Source: Stratiolaelaps scimitus | Taxonomy: Eukaryota; Arthropoda; Arachnida; Mesostigmata; Laelapidae | DNA length: 64,000 bases | Assembly (NCBI GenBank): GCA_019614645.1 | Contig: JABWDB010000007.1 | Location: 10,243,501 to 10,307,500 of the forward strand | Direction of reading: 5' to 3' | Shown here: piece after piece, positions 34,651 through 46,463 of the stretch | Numbering within the stretch: position 1 is the stretch's first letter | Layout: each line of letters begins with the position of its first letter | Made by a program: the position numbers and the translations under genes | Notes under the pieces: generated by a model | Told to the model about the DNA's origin: nothing | The model's database searches: none | What the model saw: the letters and a program-made list of their open reading frames with translations, nothing else

Positions 34651-35680
34651 ATTGCTCGAATATGACTTTCTTTTCAGCTAGTCTCTTTTTAAGATTTCTA
34701 TTGCATTTGTTCGATGATGTGCTACTGATTCAACCATATTTCTGTACGATACTCTAAGTTCAAACAGCCCGGCAGACCCCACTTTGACGAGCTGTTGACT
34801 ACGTAAGGCACGATTACACTAATTGACACGACATAACGTTAAACCCAATGGCCTGTGCGTAGCCTTTTGGCATCAGCCCCAATCGACCAAAAGGACGCTA
34901 CTAAAATAGCCTCACTGATTATTAGACATTTTTCCTGCGATTCGTTGAATTTACTTTTCGCTAAATGTTGTCTAGACCAGTAACTGTAGTTTAAGTAGGT
35001 CTCAATGGATATTGGACTCAGGATTTTTGAGTAGTTCTCACGAAGAGACCTTTCGTATATATATATATATATATCATGTTGGAGTTTGCCCGTACCTTCT
35101 CTTATGTAACACAGCCAAAGTAGTAAACTGCTTCATTAAATTTCAATGAACGTGTAATAGTTTATGTTAACATCACCACTCCCTCAGTTCACGCCGTATT
35201 CGAATGAAGCTGACTTACATCGCTTTCGCCGCGCACCGCTTGACACTGTGAGTGAAGAGGAGTCTACCTGAAATCTATCATTCCCTTAGTGGACAGTTGT
35301 CCACTCCCCCATATTTTGGATCTTGTCAAGCATTTGTTTGGCACTCATCTTCCCCTGCGAAACGGTTTGCACACGCGAGGTGGTACACACGAGGAAGATG
35401 TTCGCCTTAAGACGAAGACGAACCGCTACGGACTATACGCAAGGTGTCGATGGATGCACGTCGCGCTGCGTAGACAACGAGTGAATTGTAGACACGGCAC
35501 CGCTTGCTATTGACGCCGACGCCAGCTGGCGGGCAGCGCTGCCATCTAGCGAAGTCGTCAGATAAACAGCGGCAGACGGCACTATCCGTTAGGCCGGTTC
35601 ATAACGACAACAAGGTGTGAACATCGAACGTCTTCCCCATTGGACACTTCCTTCACAGGACACGGCAGTGCTATTCTCCT
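34651..35680. other. Unassigned stretch upstream of the OS-D-like gene
   Basis: (AT)n at 35056-35073. A plus-strand frame at 35289-35513 is not recognised and has no signal peptide. If the downstream gene encodes a secreted protein, its signal-peptide exon should lie here or further 5', but I could not find it. Confidence 0.4.
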
Positions 35681-35688
35681 CATTTCAG

Positions 35689-36453
35689 ATGGCTTCGCCC
35701 CTGCTGGTTCGTGTCAAACTGGCAACCATCGAAAGCTTCGTGGAACGAAATGATATGCTGTGCTCAATATTCGCGCAGTGTTTGGAAGCCACCGGACAAC
35801 CGATTCCGTCGGAACATGGGGGGGTGGTGGCTTTCAGTGCATACATATCAGACAAGATGTTCTGCTCTGGATGGTGCAACCGGGTCGAGAGGAAGCCCTT
35901 GGAAATTTCAGGGGCCAGGAACATGGACAGCTGCCGTGGAAGGATTCGCCATCTCACGAACGAATGTTTCTACTACTAATACTACTATTTCTACTATATA
36001 TATAATTTACGGGAACCTCAGACAACGTGACCGGAGACGAATGTAGACGTTGCACACGTAGTGAGTACAAAAATGAGATACAAAAGGTGTTGCTGGCTGT
36101 TATAGAAGGCTTTACACAGACCCACGGGGGTAAGTGATGCTCACTGCAAGGCCGCCACTCGCATACATCGCGAACGAACAGCTCTATCTAAAGCAAGTTA
36201 GCTGCGTAGAGTTCGTTGGGTTAGTTCTCAAGTCAAGCCTACGATTGACACAGTTCTCTCAGTGTTTAACCCAAACAAGATGTTGACTCACTGTTGGTCG
36301 AGCATTTCCTGGCAACTTCGCCTCTTTGATCTACTGCAGATGAAATATCTCTTTCATCGAGGCGCACCCGAGAAAATGACATGTAAACAAAATTCTGGTC
36401 GACTACAACACCTCGAGGATTTCCTGGAATCAGATCTCCTCCGTTTGGAATAG
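35689..36453 (+). CDS. Candidate spliced OS-D / chemosensory-protein-like gene (partial)
   Basis: Exon a (35689-about 35836) follows TTCTCCTCATTTCAG| and encodes TIESFVERNDMLCSIFAQCL followed by EATGQPIPSEHGG. Exon b (36022-36129) follows ACCTCAG| and encodes NVTGDECRRCTRSEYKNEIQ then KVLLAVIEGFTQTH; it ends in GGGG|GTAAGTGA. The phases of a and b join. OS-D proteins are small secreted carriers of hydrophobic ligands with C-X6-C-X18-C-X2-C, an ND-x-L block ten residues before Cys1 and Thr after Cys4. Here ND-x-L lies ten residues before the first Cys, the C-X2-C-T follows at the expected 26-residue distance, and a Val/Leu/Ile helix comes next. The second Cys position holds Pro. A third exon (36263-36453, after GTTCTCTCAG|) joins in phase and ends in a stop, but it does not resemble the family C terminus. 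No signal peptide was found. The donor of exon a (TTCA|GTGCAT) is weak. Confidence 0.4.
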
Positions 36454-36860
36454 AAAACAAATGACAGTAAGTGGTATGAAGATGGACATCCAGAGCGTGG
36501 ACGGTGCCGCCGAATAAAATACACTTTACGATACATAAGTCCAATCTCAGGTACACTCAACAACACAAGGAAGTACGATAGCAATGACGATGCCAGCAGC
36601 GGCAACAACAGCAGATAGTACCAATAGAACCAGAGCGGCAAATAGAAGAATTCGGTCTGTCGACGGTGATAATTGTACAAGCTATTATCACCGTTGAATC
36701 AGTGTATGTACACGAACAAAGATCAGAGCACCTGAAATCGGAGTGGCAAGGTGCACAGAAGCGCCAACATGTGCTATGGGGGCCTCCCAGCAAAGTGCTG
36801 ACCCCCTCCCCGGCCAACGAGAGCAAGCTTCACTGAGATCTGACTGTCATCGTGAGGTAA

Positions 36861-36884
36861 CAGCAGCAGCAGCAGCAGCAGCAG
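36861..36884 (+). repeat. (CAG)8 trinucleotide repeat
   Basis: Eight perfect CAG units, read as poly-Ala in a short plus-strand frame that is not otherwise supported. Confidence 0.95.
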
Positions 36885-37589
36885 TCGTCGGACCATCATC
36901 GCTACGAACGCCGGGTCGTCAATAGGGCGAGCGTCGACGAGTGTTGAACGGTGGCCCGATCAAGTCGGATGCTGATCAGACCGAGTTGCAATCGGCCAAA
37001 CCCAATCGGCCGGTGTTCCCTAAAAGTGATACCAATTCGTTGTGAAGATCTTTCCTGCTTGAGCCTCCCCATCATCTATTCCCTCTCTGTTCGTTGTCCC
37101 TTGATTCTGCTGCGCCGCGAAATGCGAGCAATCGAACAGAACACGACGCTTACATTATTATAATCATTATCGTCAACAATTATGCATTTAGCCTGATATT
37201 GATCGTCGAGGCGACCGTCGTTGAAGCTGGTGACAACGAATGTCGGAGGTGAGACGAAAAAATATTGAGAAATAACGCAGGCAATCTGGCGATCGAGGCG
37301 TTCGGTAGATGTACGATTTGTAATCTAGTTATTGTTATAAATTGGCTACAGGGACATATGATGAGAATAATAGTGATAATAATAATAATAATTTTACTGA
37401 GTATAGTTATAATAGTAATTATCGTCATCAGTATCATGATCAAAAATATTAGCCGTGCTGTTCGTCGCTTCTAACAGTAGCTGGGTTTAGCTCGAGCTTG
37501 AGCTTAAGTTCGGTTCATTCTTGAAGAGAATTAGCTCACAGAATGTTTCACAGTGAGAGCCCTCCCAAGCTCATTCGTTACTCTCCGTC

Positions 37590-37591
<2 letters not shown>

Positions 37592-37627
<36 letters not shown>
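37592..37627. repeat. (AAT)12 microsatellite
   Basis: About twelve perfect AAT/TAA units. Confidence 0.95.
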
Positions 37628-38325
37628 GCTTGCCTGTGAATAATTCTTCGGGTGGATTTGCGCCAACTGTTGTAACGTGCACGCGATATAATTATTATTT
37701 ATTAAAATAATTATCAAAAATTGTGCCCACATTTAGGGTCATTATGGCAACGACGACAACTAATCGTATGAAAATAAGCTCATTAGACGAATACGATGAT
37801 CAAGCTGAGTGTGGGGCGGAAGCTTAATCAACTTAAAGCCAGTCCAGCCAAAAACGATCTTAGTGCCGACTGTGTTGTCTACGTCAGCAATTGTATATGG
37901 CCAAACAAGCTCGATCAGCGCTGGTCAAACTCATTGAACTCAAAACGATTTCAATATTCTAAAAGGATAACCCAAGATTCCCAAGATTAGCGATTCGCTC
38001 TTCTCAACCATTGCATCTATTTATCTATTCATTGTTTTCCCTCTAACGCACCCCTTCGAAGTCCTTACCCACCCACTCACAGCGAAGTCGAGATTCACAC
38101 AATCGCAACGATCGTGTTATATATACACCTCTAGCATCAGCGCGCTGTTACACTATTTCCCAGACGAGAGACGATTCTTTTTAACTATTTAGCCGACCGG
38201 CAATCGCCTCCCCCCACCCGCAAACTCTCTCAATCGATGTCATTCCACCTCGCGCGCCTTCTTAAACCACTCGTGAATACGCCATTGGACGTTGATCGGC
38301 GCTCCGCAAAGCGGCTCATGCCATT

Positions 38326-38700
38326 TCATGAGGATTCCCTCCCAGGGCTGATGTTCACGAGACATCGACACCCGTTGATCATCCGTCCATTTGCGGTTTG
38401 CGGACGGCTTTTTTTTTTGCCTTCAACTGCTCCACCACGATTACCACCCGTCGTCATCGTCCCGCTACAGTCTGAATTCTCGGATCCCTTTGGCGTTTCC
38501 AGCTTCGGCAAGTTAGGGAGACCCCGTTCACACCCCAAAGGAACGAGGTACGTCATTGTTCCAATGGCGTATCGCGGTTCATTGGCATTGGTGACGCCGG
38601 TAATGAACAGCGTTCCCGACCATCGCAAAACCTCGTTGGCCTTCTTCCGCGTGTTACCGTAGCACGAAATCAGACCATCATCATCATCATCATTGAAAAC
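38326..38700 (-). CDS. Unrecognised open frame, possible exon
   Basis: About 124 codons are open on the minus strand. After an Asp run from a (GAT)n repeat it reads TLFITGVTNANEPRYAIGTM and a Pro/Gly/Lys-rich tail. Composition is natural, but the frame opens at a non-ATG codon close after an in-frame stop, and the only nearby 5' signals (GACGGTGAGT) look like a donor instead of an acceptor. The opposite strand is also open for 141 codons. I do not recognise either. Confidence 0.2.
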   Translation of the reverse strand, partial: VFNDDDDDGLISCYGNTRKKANEVLRWSGTLFITGVTNANEPRYAIGTMTYLVPLGCERGLPNLPKLETPKGSENSDCSGTMTTGGNRGGAVEGKKKSRPQTANGRMINGCRCLVNISPGRESS

Positions 38701-39219
38701 CAAAGCAGCTCGACTGACTCACCGTCGACGGTAGCTATCGAATCTTAGGTCAACTGAAAAAATGCGTTGTTGTACATCGATTACATTCGAGTCTCAAAAG
38801 CGAATAGTTTTTTCTCGAAATTTCGCTTTCGAAAATCAATTCGATAACACCTCGCGTTAACTCTGTTTCCCCAGGACCGCTTGACCTAAAGAGTTTATGA
38901 GAATCTAAGAACTGATACGGGTGTTGTCAAACGAAGTTCTACAAATATGAAGAGAACGAATAAATGCCTCAAGAACCATGTCACTTCATACGACCATTTG
39001 ATAGTGGACATAAAATGAAAGCAACAACATCATTTTGCTTGGAAATAGAATCCGGCCGGTTATACTTTATGCGGGAATGCCTCGAGAAAGTATCTCGTAA
39101 ACATTATGAGGGCGAACGGTTCGGTGAGGTATTCTCAAGAATGACACCAGCTGACAATATCCATAAACACATCCTAAACACTTTGGTGAAAACATCGGTT
39201 TTGAACAGCACAGTTGACA

Positions 39220-39241
39220 TTATATATATATATATATATAT
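39220..39241. repeat. (AT)n microsatellite
   Basis: Pure AT tract followed by GTATATAT. Confidence 0.9.
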
Positions 39242-40321
39242 GTATATATTATATCATAGATATACGATAAGTCTGTCCGATGTGGCATCACCTTTTCGAT
39301 ATCTGCTTTGTTACGCGTTCTTCTTGTCATATGTTGGTTCGTCTAGTTCATCTAACTCACGGTACGCGAAATGTTGTTACGGCTCATGTCAAGCTTCGTA
39401 AGATCGACTACGCCGCGTCGACTCACAGACTCCTCTCGTTGAGCGAACTTCGGGGTGCTTTATCGAAGTACAATCATCGTCCAGTGGAAGTACCTCGCCG
39501 CCACCTCAAGACAATCGACCGACAGCCCACTGATTGCTCGATTGGGCGTTCTCTCGTTCGCATCCGTTGTGTAGATTTTAGTACGACTACATGTTCATGG
39601 CACACACATCTAGCAGTAACCTACATCAGCTGTAGGCCGACGGCTGGGCCGGGTCCCTTTTTGGCCGTTGCCACAAGACAAGGCCATTGTGGTTGCGTTA
39701 ATGGCTGATCTATCGATTAGCAGCGGAAATAACACGCCTGCCATATCCATTGCTATCCCCCGTGTCTATCCGTAGTTCTGCTGCTGTTACGATTAAATTT
39801 TATATTGTATTGTTATTGTTTCCTCTGACGACTCTGACGAGTGCAACTGTGCCGCGCCGCGCATGCAATACTGTGCCATTCATAAACGCCCTACGTTCGG
39901 GCCCGATACTATTCAGCGGTGCTACGTCGCGTGGGTAGCCGTTAGCTGATCACACGGCTGATATAATTTTGCTCGTAGGGGTCTATGGAGTTGATGTCGT
40001 GTAGCCGTATCGCTGCTTACGTGCTCGTGATTACATCGATCGATCGATAAACACCACGACACTCGGACATTTGCCGAATAAATTATACATCGTATCCCTA
40101 TTATACTGTGAGTGAAACCAACATGTTGCGTTGTCGTTTTGAAGTTCGATGGAGATGCTAACGTTGTCTGTAACAATATCACTTATTATATTCTGTAGCA
40201 TCGGATAAACGGGAGACGACAGCGAGCGCAACGTTGAGCTACGGCGGAAACGATACTGTTCGATAAAGGTCTCCTGCAATCACTATAATCGCTGTACTTC
40301 CACGATAAATAGTGGATAAAC

Positions 40322-40341
40322 ATATATATATATATATATAC
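40322..40341. repeat. (AT)n microsatellite
   Basis: Pure AT tract. Confidence 0.9.
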
Positions 40342-40759
40342 ATAAATGAGAAATTGACGAAAATTGAAAATGTTGCAATTGGGAAGCAATGAGTGCGTGG
40401 TAGATGTGCCCGTCTGCTTTAGTGTCATAACAACGATAGTAGTCCACCTTGTTGATATGTGCAACTTTTATGGATCGGTTGAGTAAATGCCCGCAGTGGA
40501 ATACTTGTCATATGTAGACAAAATGGTAATTTGTTTGTATGTTTGTTTATAAAATCGATTCGTGTACAAATCCATGAAATATTGCATAGGTCATTAGAAA
40601 TTGTTTGGAGACTAAAACCGCAACTGTCTACTGGTATCGCCGCTTCTAATTTGACCCGAGGAGCTTCATCGTGCCGAGGCAGTTTACAAATGTTCGAATT
40701 TTACTGTTTGAGGCAATAAGGTAACATATAATTGATTTATCAATCAATCCATGTAGTTC

Positions 40760-40805
40760 ATAGTGCCCAAATTGTAGCTCAAGCCAATCTCATGTAGTTC
40801 ATAGT
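40760..40805 (+). repeat. Spaced direct repeat (15 bp, exact)
   Basis: CATGTAGTTCATAGT occurs at 40760-40774 and again at 40791-40805, a 31-bp period. Confidence 0.9.
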
Positions 40806-40890
40806 AGATCAAGCTCGCTCAGGAAGCTCACGCGAAGTTCGACATTTCCTGCATGAACAAGCATCCAAATTAGGTAAGGTGGTCACTTAC

Positions 40891-41134
40891 AAACACCGTT
40901 TTTGCTGTTAGTGGGGTACCTGGTGCCGTGCCGGTAATTCACGGCAATTAACCACAAGGGATTCGTGCTTCTGGGGGCACAGCATCTACCCCTATTAAGG
41001 GCCTCCCCAGCGGTAGATAAGCACGAAGTAAACGAAGTTGTGACTTTCACACATAGCTGAAGCCAAATGTAGTATCGGGTAGTTAGGGTCCAAAATATTG
41101 GCTCAACATAGCACTCAATTTGTACAGGATACAT
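40891..41134 (-). CDS. Candidate exon with ATG and donor
   Basis: The minus-strand frame starts with ATG at 41134 and stays open for about 81 codons to GTGTTT|GTAAGTGACC. The peptide begins MYPVQIECYVEPIFWTLTTR and contains several Cys and Trp residues. There is no signal peptide of standard form. Not recognised. The donor is good but the exon body is ordinary, so this is weak. Confidence 0.2.
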
Positions 41135-41204
41135 ATGAATAACTTCGCGTTCGTGGCATCATAGCACATTCCCTGGTATAGCAACATCACACTGTTGTCT
41201 TTAG

Positions 41205-41361
41205 AACAGAAGATTTACGCAGCGTTGTAGCAGACCTGCTCTTCAATCTCATGATGAACCCCACTTCGAAACTTACTCAGCTATTCGTAGAACAGTATAT
41301 TATAACGGTGCCAGGAGCCGTGTCGTTAATTGAACAGGAACGTGATAGGGCTAACGAATAA
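41205..41361 (+). CDS. Candidate terminal exon, unrecognised helical C terminus
   Basis: A pyrimidine-rich acceptor (ACTGTTGTCTTTAG|) leads into a 52-codon frame ending in TAA at 41359-41361. It reads TEDLRSVVADLLFNLMMNPT, then LTQLFVEQYIITVPGAVSLI and a charged tail. Composition and hydrophobic periodicity look like the last helices of a folded protein. I do not recognise the family. No AATAAA was noticed close downstream. Confidence 0.33.
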
Positions 41362-43230
41362 TCAAGGTCTCTCTTGTCAGGCATTATCGAGTGTCAGCAT
41401 TCGGATGTCGTTAGTTCAATAGCCAAAATTATCTTCAGAAAAGAAGAAGATTGGTAACCTTTCGATCTCGACGGCGATTATATAAAAGAATCAAATTCTT
41501 ACTGTATACTCTACTCTAACCTCGAAATCGGTGGTATCGCCACTTGAAGCGTCACCAAGGCGATGATCGATAACTTCATATAACACATAACCAACTGAAC
41601 CATTCGTGGCTTACGTCTTGCACAAGCCTCTTATAGTAATTAGCACAGAACTCTCTTACGCAAATAGGCATCCACTCATATGATTCAAATTGTGCGGCTC
41701 GGATTCGCCTACGAAGACTTCAAAGAGAATTCTAAAAGGAAACTACACAGGTATATAGGAATGTCAACGACATTTATTGCCTACAACATTAATGAATACT
41801 CCAAATTTGGCCGATATCGAACTGTAGAACGCTTCAGTCTGAAATGCCCGCCAGATCTTTAAGCATTGCATATCAACTATTAAGGACCCTTCCTTTAGGA
41901 CCCGAACTCACGGATACTTCTATCATCATTCTCTATTCGAATAACTGTGATAGCGTCGATCGCAATGGCAGTGTTACTTCATCGACACCCGACATCACAA
42001 TAACGAGTTGATTCGCATCGCACACCGGCCCACTCGCAGCGATTGCACCAACTGGGCAGAACGCCCGCTTTCCTCGCCGCCTGTTGAACACAGCCATATA
42101 TCCTCAGGCGCATTGCATTTTGTAGTGAATTAAGAAAAGAACAATGGACGAGAAGAAGCCGGAAAAATATGAAGATTGCAACACCCACAACAATTGTTGC
42201 CGAAAGGATTGCACCCACTTCCCGCCGGATTCAGCGATGGGATAACTGCGGGGGGCATTGGTGCACCACTCTATCGGTGGTGCGGACAAGATGAATGAAC
42301 CTTTGCCATCGCACAGCGTCGTATCCAGAGCCGCGGAGAGCCACAGAGACAGGAACAGAGAGAGCGATGGATAGAGAGTACGAGGGAACACAAAGGAACA
42401 TGGGCGGGGAGTGATGTCGGGCGGCGGGAGTGGCTTCCTACACCGGAATGGAGTGGAACGCTTTGGCGGACTTTGTTCGTCGGGTCTCTGTAACCGTGTC
42501 TAGCCAGCCTGTGTGAGCCTGTTCCTGTGTAGGATCTAACCAACGCAGGTGAATGTCACGAGGTGATGGCTATGAACAACAACAGCAATAATAATAATAA
42601 TGATAATGACCACACGACATAGGATGAAAGGCAAGGCGTCTGTTGCATAAGTGAAGAAAAAACTTTGTCCATACAGATGTAGCTATGACGGGAGAGAATA
42701 GGAGTTGAGATGGTGGTATCCAGACTGCGTTCAGGCAGGTTGAATGTCCTCGACAAACGAATCGGTGTCGGCAATGATCACTAAAGAGCGTCTCTCTCTC
42801 TCTCGCTTTCTGTACTTGTGACTACGCTGAGAAGGACACGTTTTAGATGCTTTATCATAGCTCGCCTCGTTCATAGTATTATGTTACAATTCCAGATCAC
42901 TTCGGTGAACGAGTCTCGCGACCACCTGCAAACGCGCATCGAATCTGAGACGTCATTAGATCCGGTATATAGTGCGAGCGCAGGTTGCACTCACAGACCC
43001 ACGTGCTTCGAGTAGCAAATCTAAGTACGATTTGAATTCGTCTCGTTACGCTGTCTCGTCCTCGCGTTCATCGTCGCCGTGCCCCCTGTCCTTCATTCTG
43101 GCCATCATTTTTCGTTACTCTCTGTTATTCTAGCCACATGTCTATAACCGTCACATTTTTCCCGAACCGCAACATCCGTATGGTTTGATCAGTCAGCCGA
43201 AGCATCTGTCAAGGCTCCCCCGTTCAGACT
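41362..43230. other. Unassigned stretch
   Basis: Short unrecognised frames only, plus an interrupted (AAT)n at 42583-42604 and a CT run near 42790. Confidence 0.5.
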
Positions 43231-45400
43231 CTTAAGTCAGAATCGCTTGCCACGTCTATGGCCCATTCACCCCGGCTCGTTTCGCCCGGGGAGACCCTGC
43301 GTCGCCCGTGGGTCGGACCCCACAATCAGAAGCTAAGCGATCCTCTAGTGTAGCTCTTGTGCTTGCTTGCCACCGCAAGAATCGTCGAGCAATAGAGGCC
43401 GGCTTGGATTGTCCCCCCGCCTAGTTTAGCCTAGCCACATTGGGACGATTCCAGAGCGGCACTTGTATCACGGCTTGTATATGGCAAAGCGCAAAGGGAT
43501 CTCTTTCTTTCCTGTCGTTTTCCTTACATTTCTCACGTCTCGCTCTCACTCCTCTCGCAGCGGCCGGGCGGGCGGGCGGTCGGGCGGCCTGCTTCATCGG
43601 AACGCCCGTTTATCCAGCCAGCGTCTCAGCGTCATAAATCATCTTTCTGTTCTTTTTCATTTTCTTTTCAGGTTCGGCTTTCCGTCCCTATCCCCTTTCT
43701 CTCTAGATCTCGCTCTTCCCTCGCTCTGAAAACGCCACACCCGTGACGCGTGGGAGGCCGCCGCCGCCGGCGCCGCCGCTTCGGTCCGGGCCCCACCGAC
43801 GGCCCCGTGGCAAAGCCCGCGCTGGCTGCTGCCGCCGCCGCCACTGCACAAGCCTCAACAATGCGTTGCCTTTCGTGCCCCCTGCGTGTCGCTCCCGACC
43901 CGTCCTCCGCTGGCACGTCGTCCAGTGCTCGAGTGAGTGAGTGAGGAGTGAACGAAGCTGACGAACGGCTGAAAAAATTTTACTGCGTCGGTGGGCGTCG
44001 AGGGTCTCGAAGGCGGAAAGTCCGCCTCCCGTCATTCGGGCAGACATCGATGGATGACGACATTGACACAATGCTGCTACTGCTGCTATTGCCGCTGGCC
44101 GAATGAGCAGATGGGCTTGAGTCTACCCCCGTCGGAGAGGAAGTATTATTGGTGGAAGAAGCAAGAAGAAGACGAACTGAACCCAAGTCGAATACGCGAA
44201 TAGCAATGCGAATGGAGACCAGTTCAGGCAGCAAGCAAGCCAGCGCCAGCAACAAACATGAGCACAAGCGAAAAAAACGTTGGCCGCACCTCCATATATA
44301 TATAGTCGTTTTCGCTGCCTGCAGGAGTTCCGTTTCGAAAGTTGAGCTTGGGGAAGGCGTACACAAGGAGCGCTGGCTGCCTGCCTGCCTGGTGCCAGCA
44401 AGGCTATGGAAAAATACGAGGGCTCTCTCGGCGGCACTCTCTGCCCGCGTTTCCCCGCACATTTGACAGGTTCCCTGTTCCCAAAGCGGCGAGAACCAGC
44501 AGCGGGTCGTGGTGGGGGGGTCACTGCCGCACATGCACTTTCACCTCGACTTCCACCTCGACTTGCTCCTCGTCGTTCGCCGCCCTTCTCGTTGACCTCG
44601 TACGGCACAGACGGCTTCTTGTCCGGGAGTGCCCTCCGTGAAGGCGGTCCGGTTCGACTTTCAACTTGAGCTTTCCAGGGGGTGTGTGTGTTTCTCCTTC
44701 ATTGGCTTTTACTTCAAAAGAGGAAAAGATGTGCGCACTGTGGCCGGCCGGCCCGCTGGCTGGCTCGTTTCGTTCTCTGCCGGCCATGTCCTCCTCAAAC
44801 CCCTTAAACTCCCGTGCCCTCAGCATCTCTATACAACAGCGGCGTATACTGTTCGGCGTTACTTTCTCGGAAAATGCGTCTCCTGCCATTTGTGGGTGGT
44901 ACAGCGCTGGCCGGCCGCTTCGCCACCAGCACCTTAGCTGATTCGCCCAACTCGTCGTAGTCGTCCTCCTCCCAAAAGGCGGATGCTGCCTACGGGCGTA
45001 ACAGGCTGCTGGTTGCTTGCTGTCCTGTGCACTGTCAGTAACGGAGCTGCCGATGGAGTCCAACGAAGACAAGCAGACAGACAGAGAAACGATTGAAACG
45101 GAAGGAAGTAATAACCTTGAAGTTGGGAACGCCGCCACTCAGTAGTCCAGTCCCTACAGCGGGTGGCTTCGCTGCTGCTGCTGCTGCCGCCTCTGTTCCA
45201 GCAACCGAAGCCAGAACAACAGCTGAAAGATCAACAAGTCCACACTAGTCAGAGCAAGGGCAAGGCAACGAATCTTCTGTGGAAAGGGCGGCAGCCTCCG
45301 ACAACGAAGCGAAATGCGGCTCGCGAATCTGGAAAGGAAACGGGTACGAAGCCATCGAAGCTGATCATGGCTACTGCATGAGCAGTGAGGCAATGGTAGA
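43231..45400. promoter_or_regulatory. CpG/GC-rich island, probable promoter or 5' UTR region
   Basis: This is the most GC-rich block of the window, with GGGC runs at 43560-43590 and (GCC)n-like runs at 43755-43850. It also holds a GC hairpin at 43275-43300 and CTG/CAG-type trinucleotides near 44070-44100 and 45170-45190. Up to six overlapping frames of 65-205 codons are open on both strands, the signature of stop-poor GC-rich DNA. No frame matches a known family. Arthropod promoters with long trinucleotide-rich leader exons look like this. Direction of transcription cannot be told; the exon candidates at 46.46 and 48.2 kb run on the minus strand toward it. Confidence 0.4.
43275..43300. repeat. 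GC-rich hairpin
   Basis: CCCCGG and CCGGGG arms surround a loop of about 12-14 nt (CTCGTTTCGC plus flanking C or G). A second small dyad (TGGG/CCCA) lies about 25 nt downstream. Confidence 0.6.
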
Positions 45401-46079
45401 CGGTGGCGGCTAGCTCCTCTACCGTTGTATCTATGTATGACAAAGCAAGGCGTCCGTCGTCGTTGTTGTCTTCACTGTAGCTTTCACACACCACTCCAGT
45501 TCTATTACGTACACAGCAGACAAATGTATGTGTTCAACTTATCCACGGTGATATGGCGGTGCTAGCCATAACAAGCAACTACTGGCCACAACAGCAGCGT
45601 CATGTACAAAGGGTTCCATCAATACACGTACAGTACCCGGCATGGATCTATGATACGTGTGTTCTGAGTATGTTCGCGAATCACAGAGTTTGCGGTGGCA
45701 CCGATATTGGAAACACGAATTATGATACGAGGTTTGATACGGTTCATCGCTCTCATTGTCATTTAGAGAGTAACCGTTGGAAACGGATCCCGTCCAATCT
45801 CATTATCAATCACTCGCGGCTACAAAACGTACGTTTTGAACAAAACGTAAATATGAGCGAATTTCTAACACTGACAAGCATCGGAACATTTCAGGCCGTT
45901 GTCCGGAAACGTTTAAATGAAATTCTCTTATTTATATACACGATTAGAAAATGTCTGTACCTTGAGCATAAAATCCTATGCTTAGCTACGTCCGACAGCT
46001 TGTGAACGCCACGTTAACAGTTAAATCATTGACCCCCGCTTAACACGCGTTTCAGCAATCCAGCCGGCACGGCTCCAAA

Positions 46080-46098
46080 ATGCTTCTCAGAGAAGCAT
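46080..46098. repeat. 9-bp perfect hairpin, 1-nt centre
   Basis: ATGCTTCTC and GAGAAGCAT are exact reverse complements around A. The TTC/GAA spacing recalls heat-shock-type dyads, but only two units are present. Confidence 0.8.
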
Positions 46099-46463
46099 TC
46101 GGGTGCCGCCAACCCCCGTCGACCGCGACAATTCCGTATGGCTCATTCTCAAAATGTAAATATTGCCACTCCCTTGCCGATGTTTATGGATATTCCATTA
46201 GGTGGTCGCCTATATTGTAATGTGCCACCAAAAGCGGGGTAAACACACCAACGATTCGATGGCTAAAACAGCCACTAAAATGAGATGTAGGCCAAATATT
46301 TGGATTCGGACGCGACACGAATGCCGTAAACCATTGGCGGGGTCGCTCCAAACGCCAGAGCGGAGCGCCCATTAACGCTGTTTAGCTTAGCTTCAACGAA
46401 CGAAAGCGGTAATAAAACGGTAATTTTTCGAGGCTAGGTGGTGGCTTTAGGACCCATACTCAC

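Larger units (their letters stand above)
36885..40880. other. Repeat-rich unassigned stretch
   Basis: AT-rich trinucleotide runs dominate 37.35-37.63 kb. Frames at 38237-38703 are open on both strands (listed separately for the minus strand). (AT)n tracts lie at 39220-39241 and 40322-40341. Confidence 0.5.

Noticed and set aside
35540..35560. GCTGCCATCTAGCG resembling an insulator (CTCF-type) core
   Set aside because: A single short site without binding data, expected by chance in 64 kb.
38237..38662. 141-codon plus-strand open frame
   Set aside because: No homology recognised. It mirrors the minus-strand frame, which has somewhat better composition, and is unlikely to be coding.
44521..45138. 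205-codon minus-strand open frame
   Set aside because: It lies in GC-rich DNA where most frames on both strands are open, and part of the frame (VEVEVEVKVHV) is a simple repeat.
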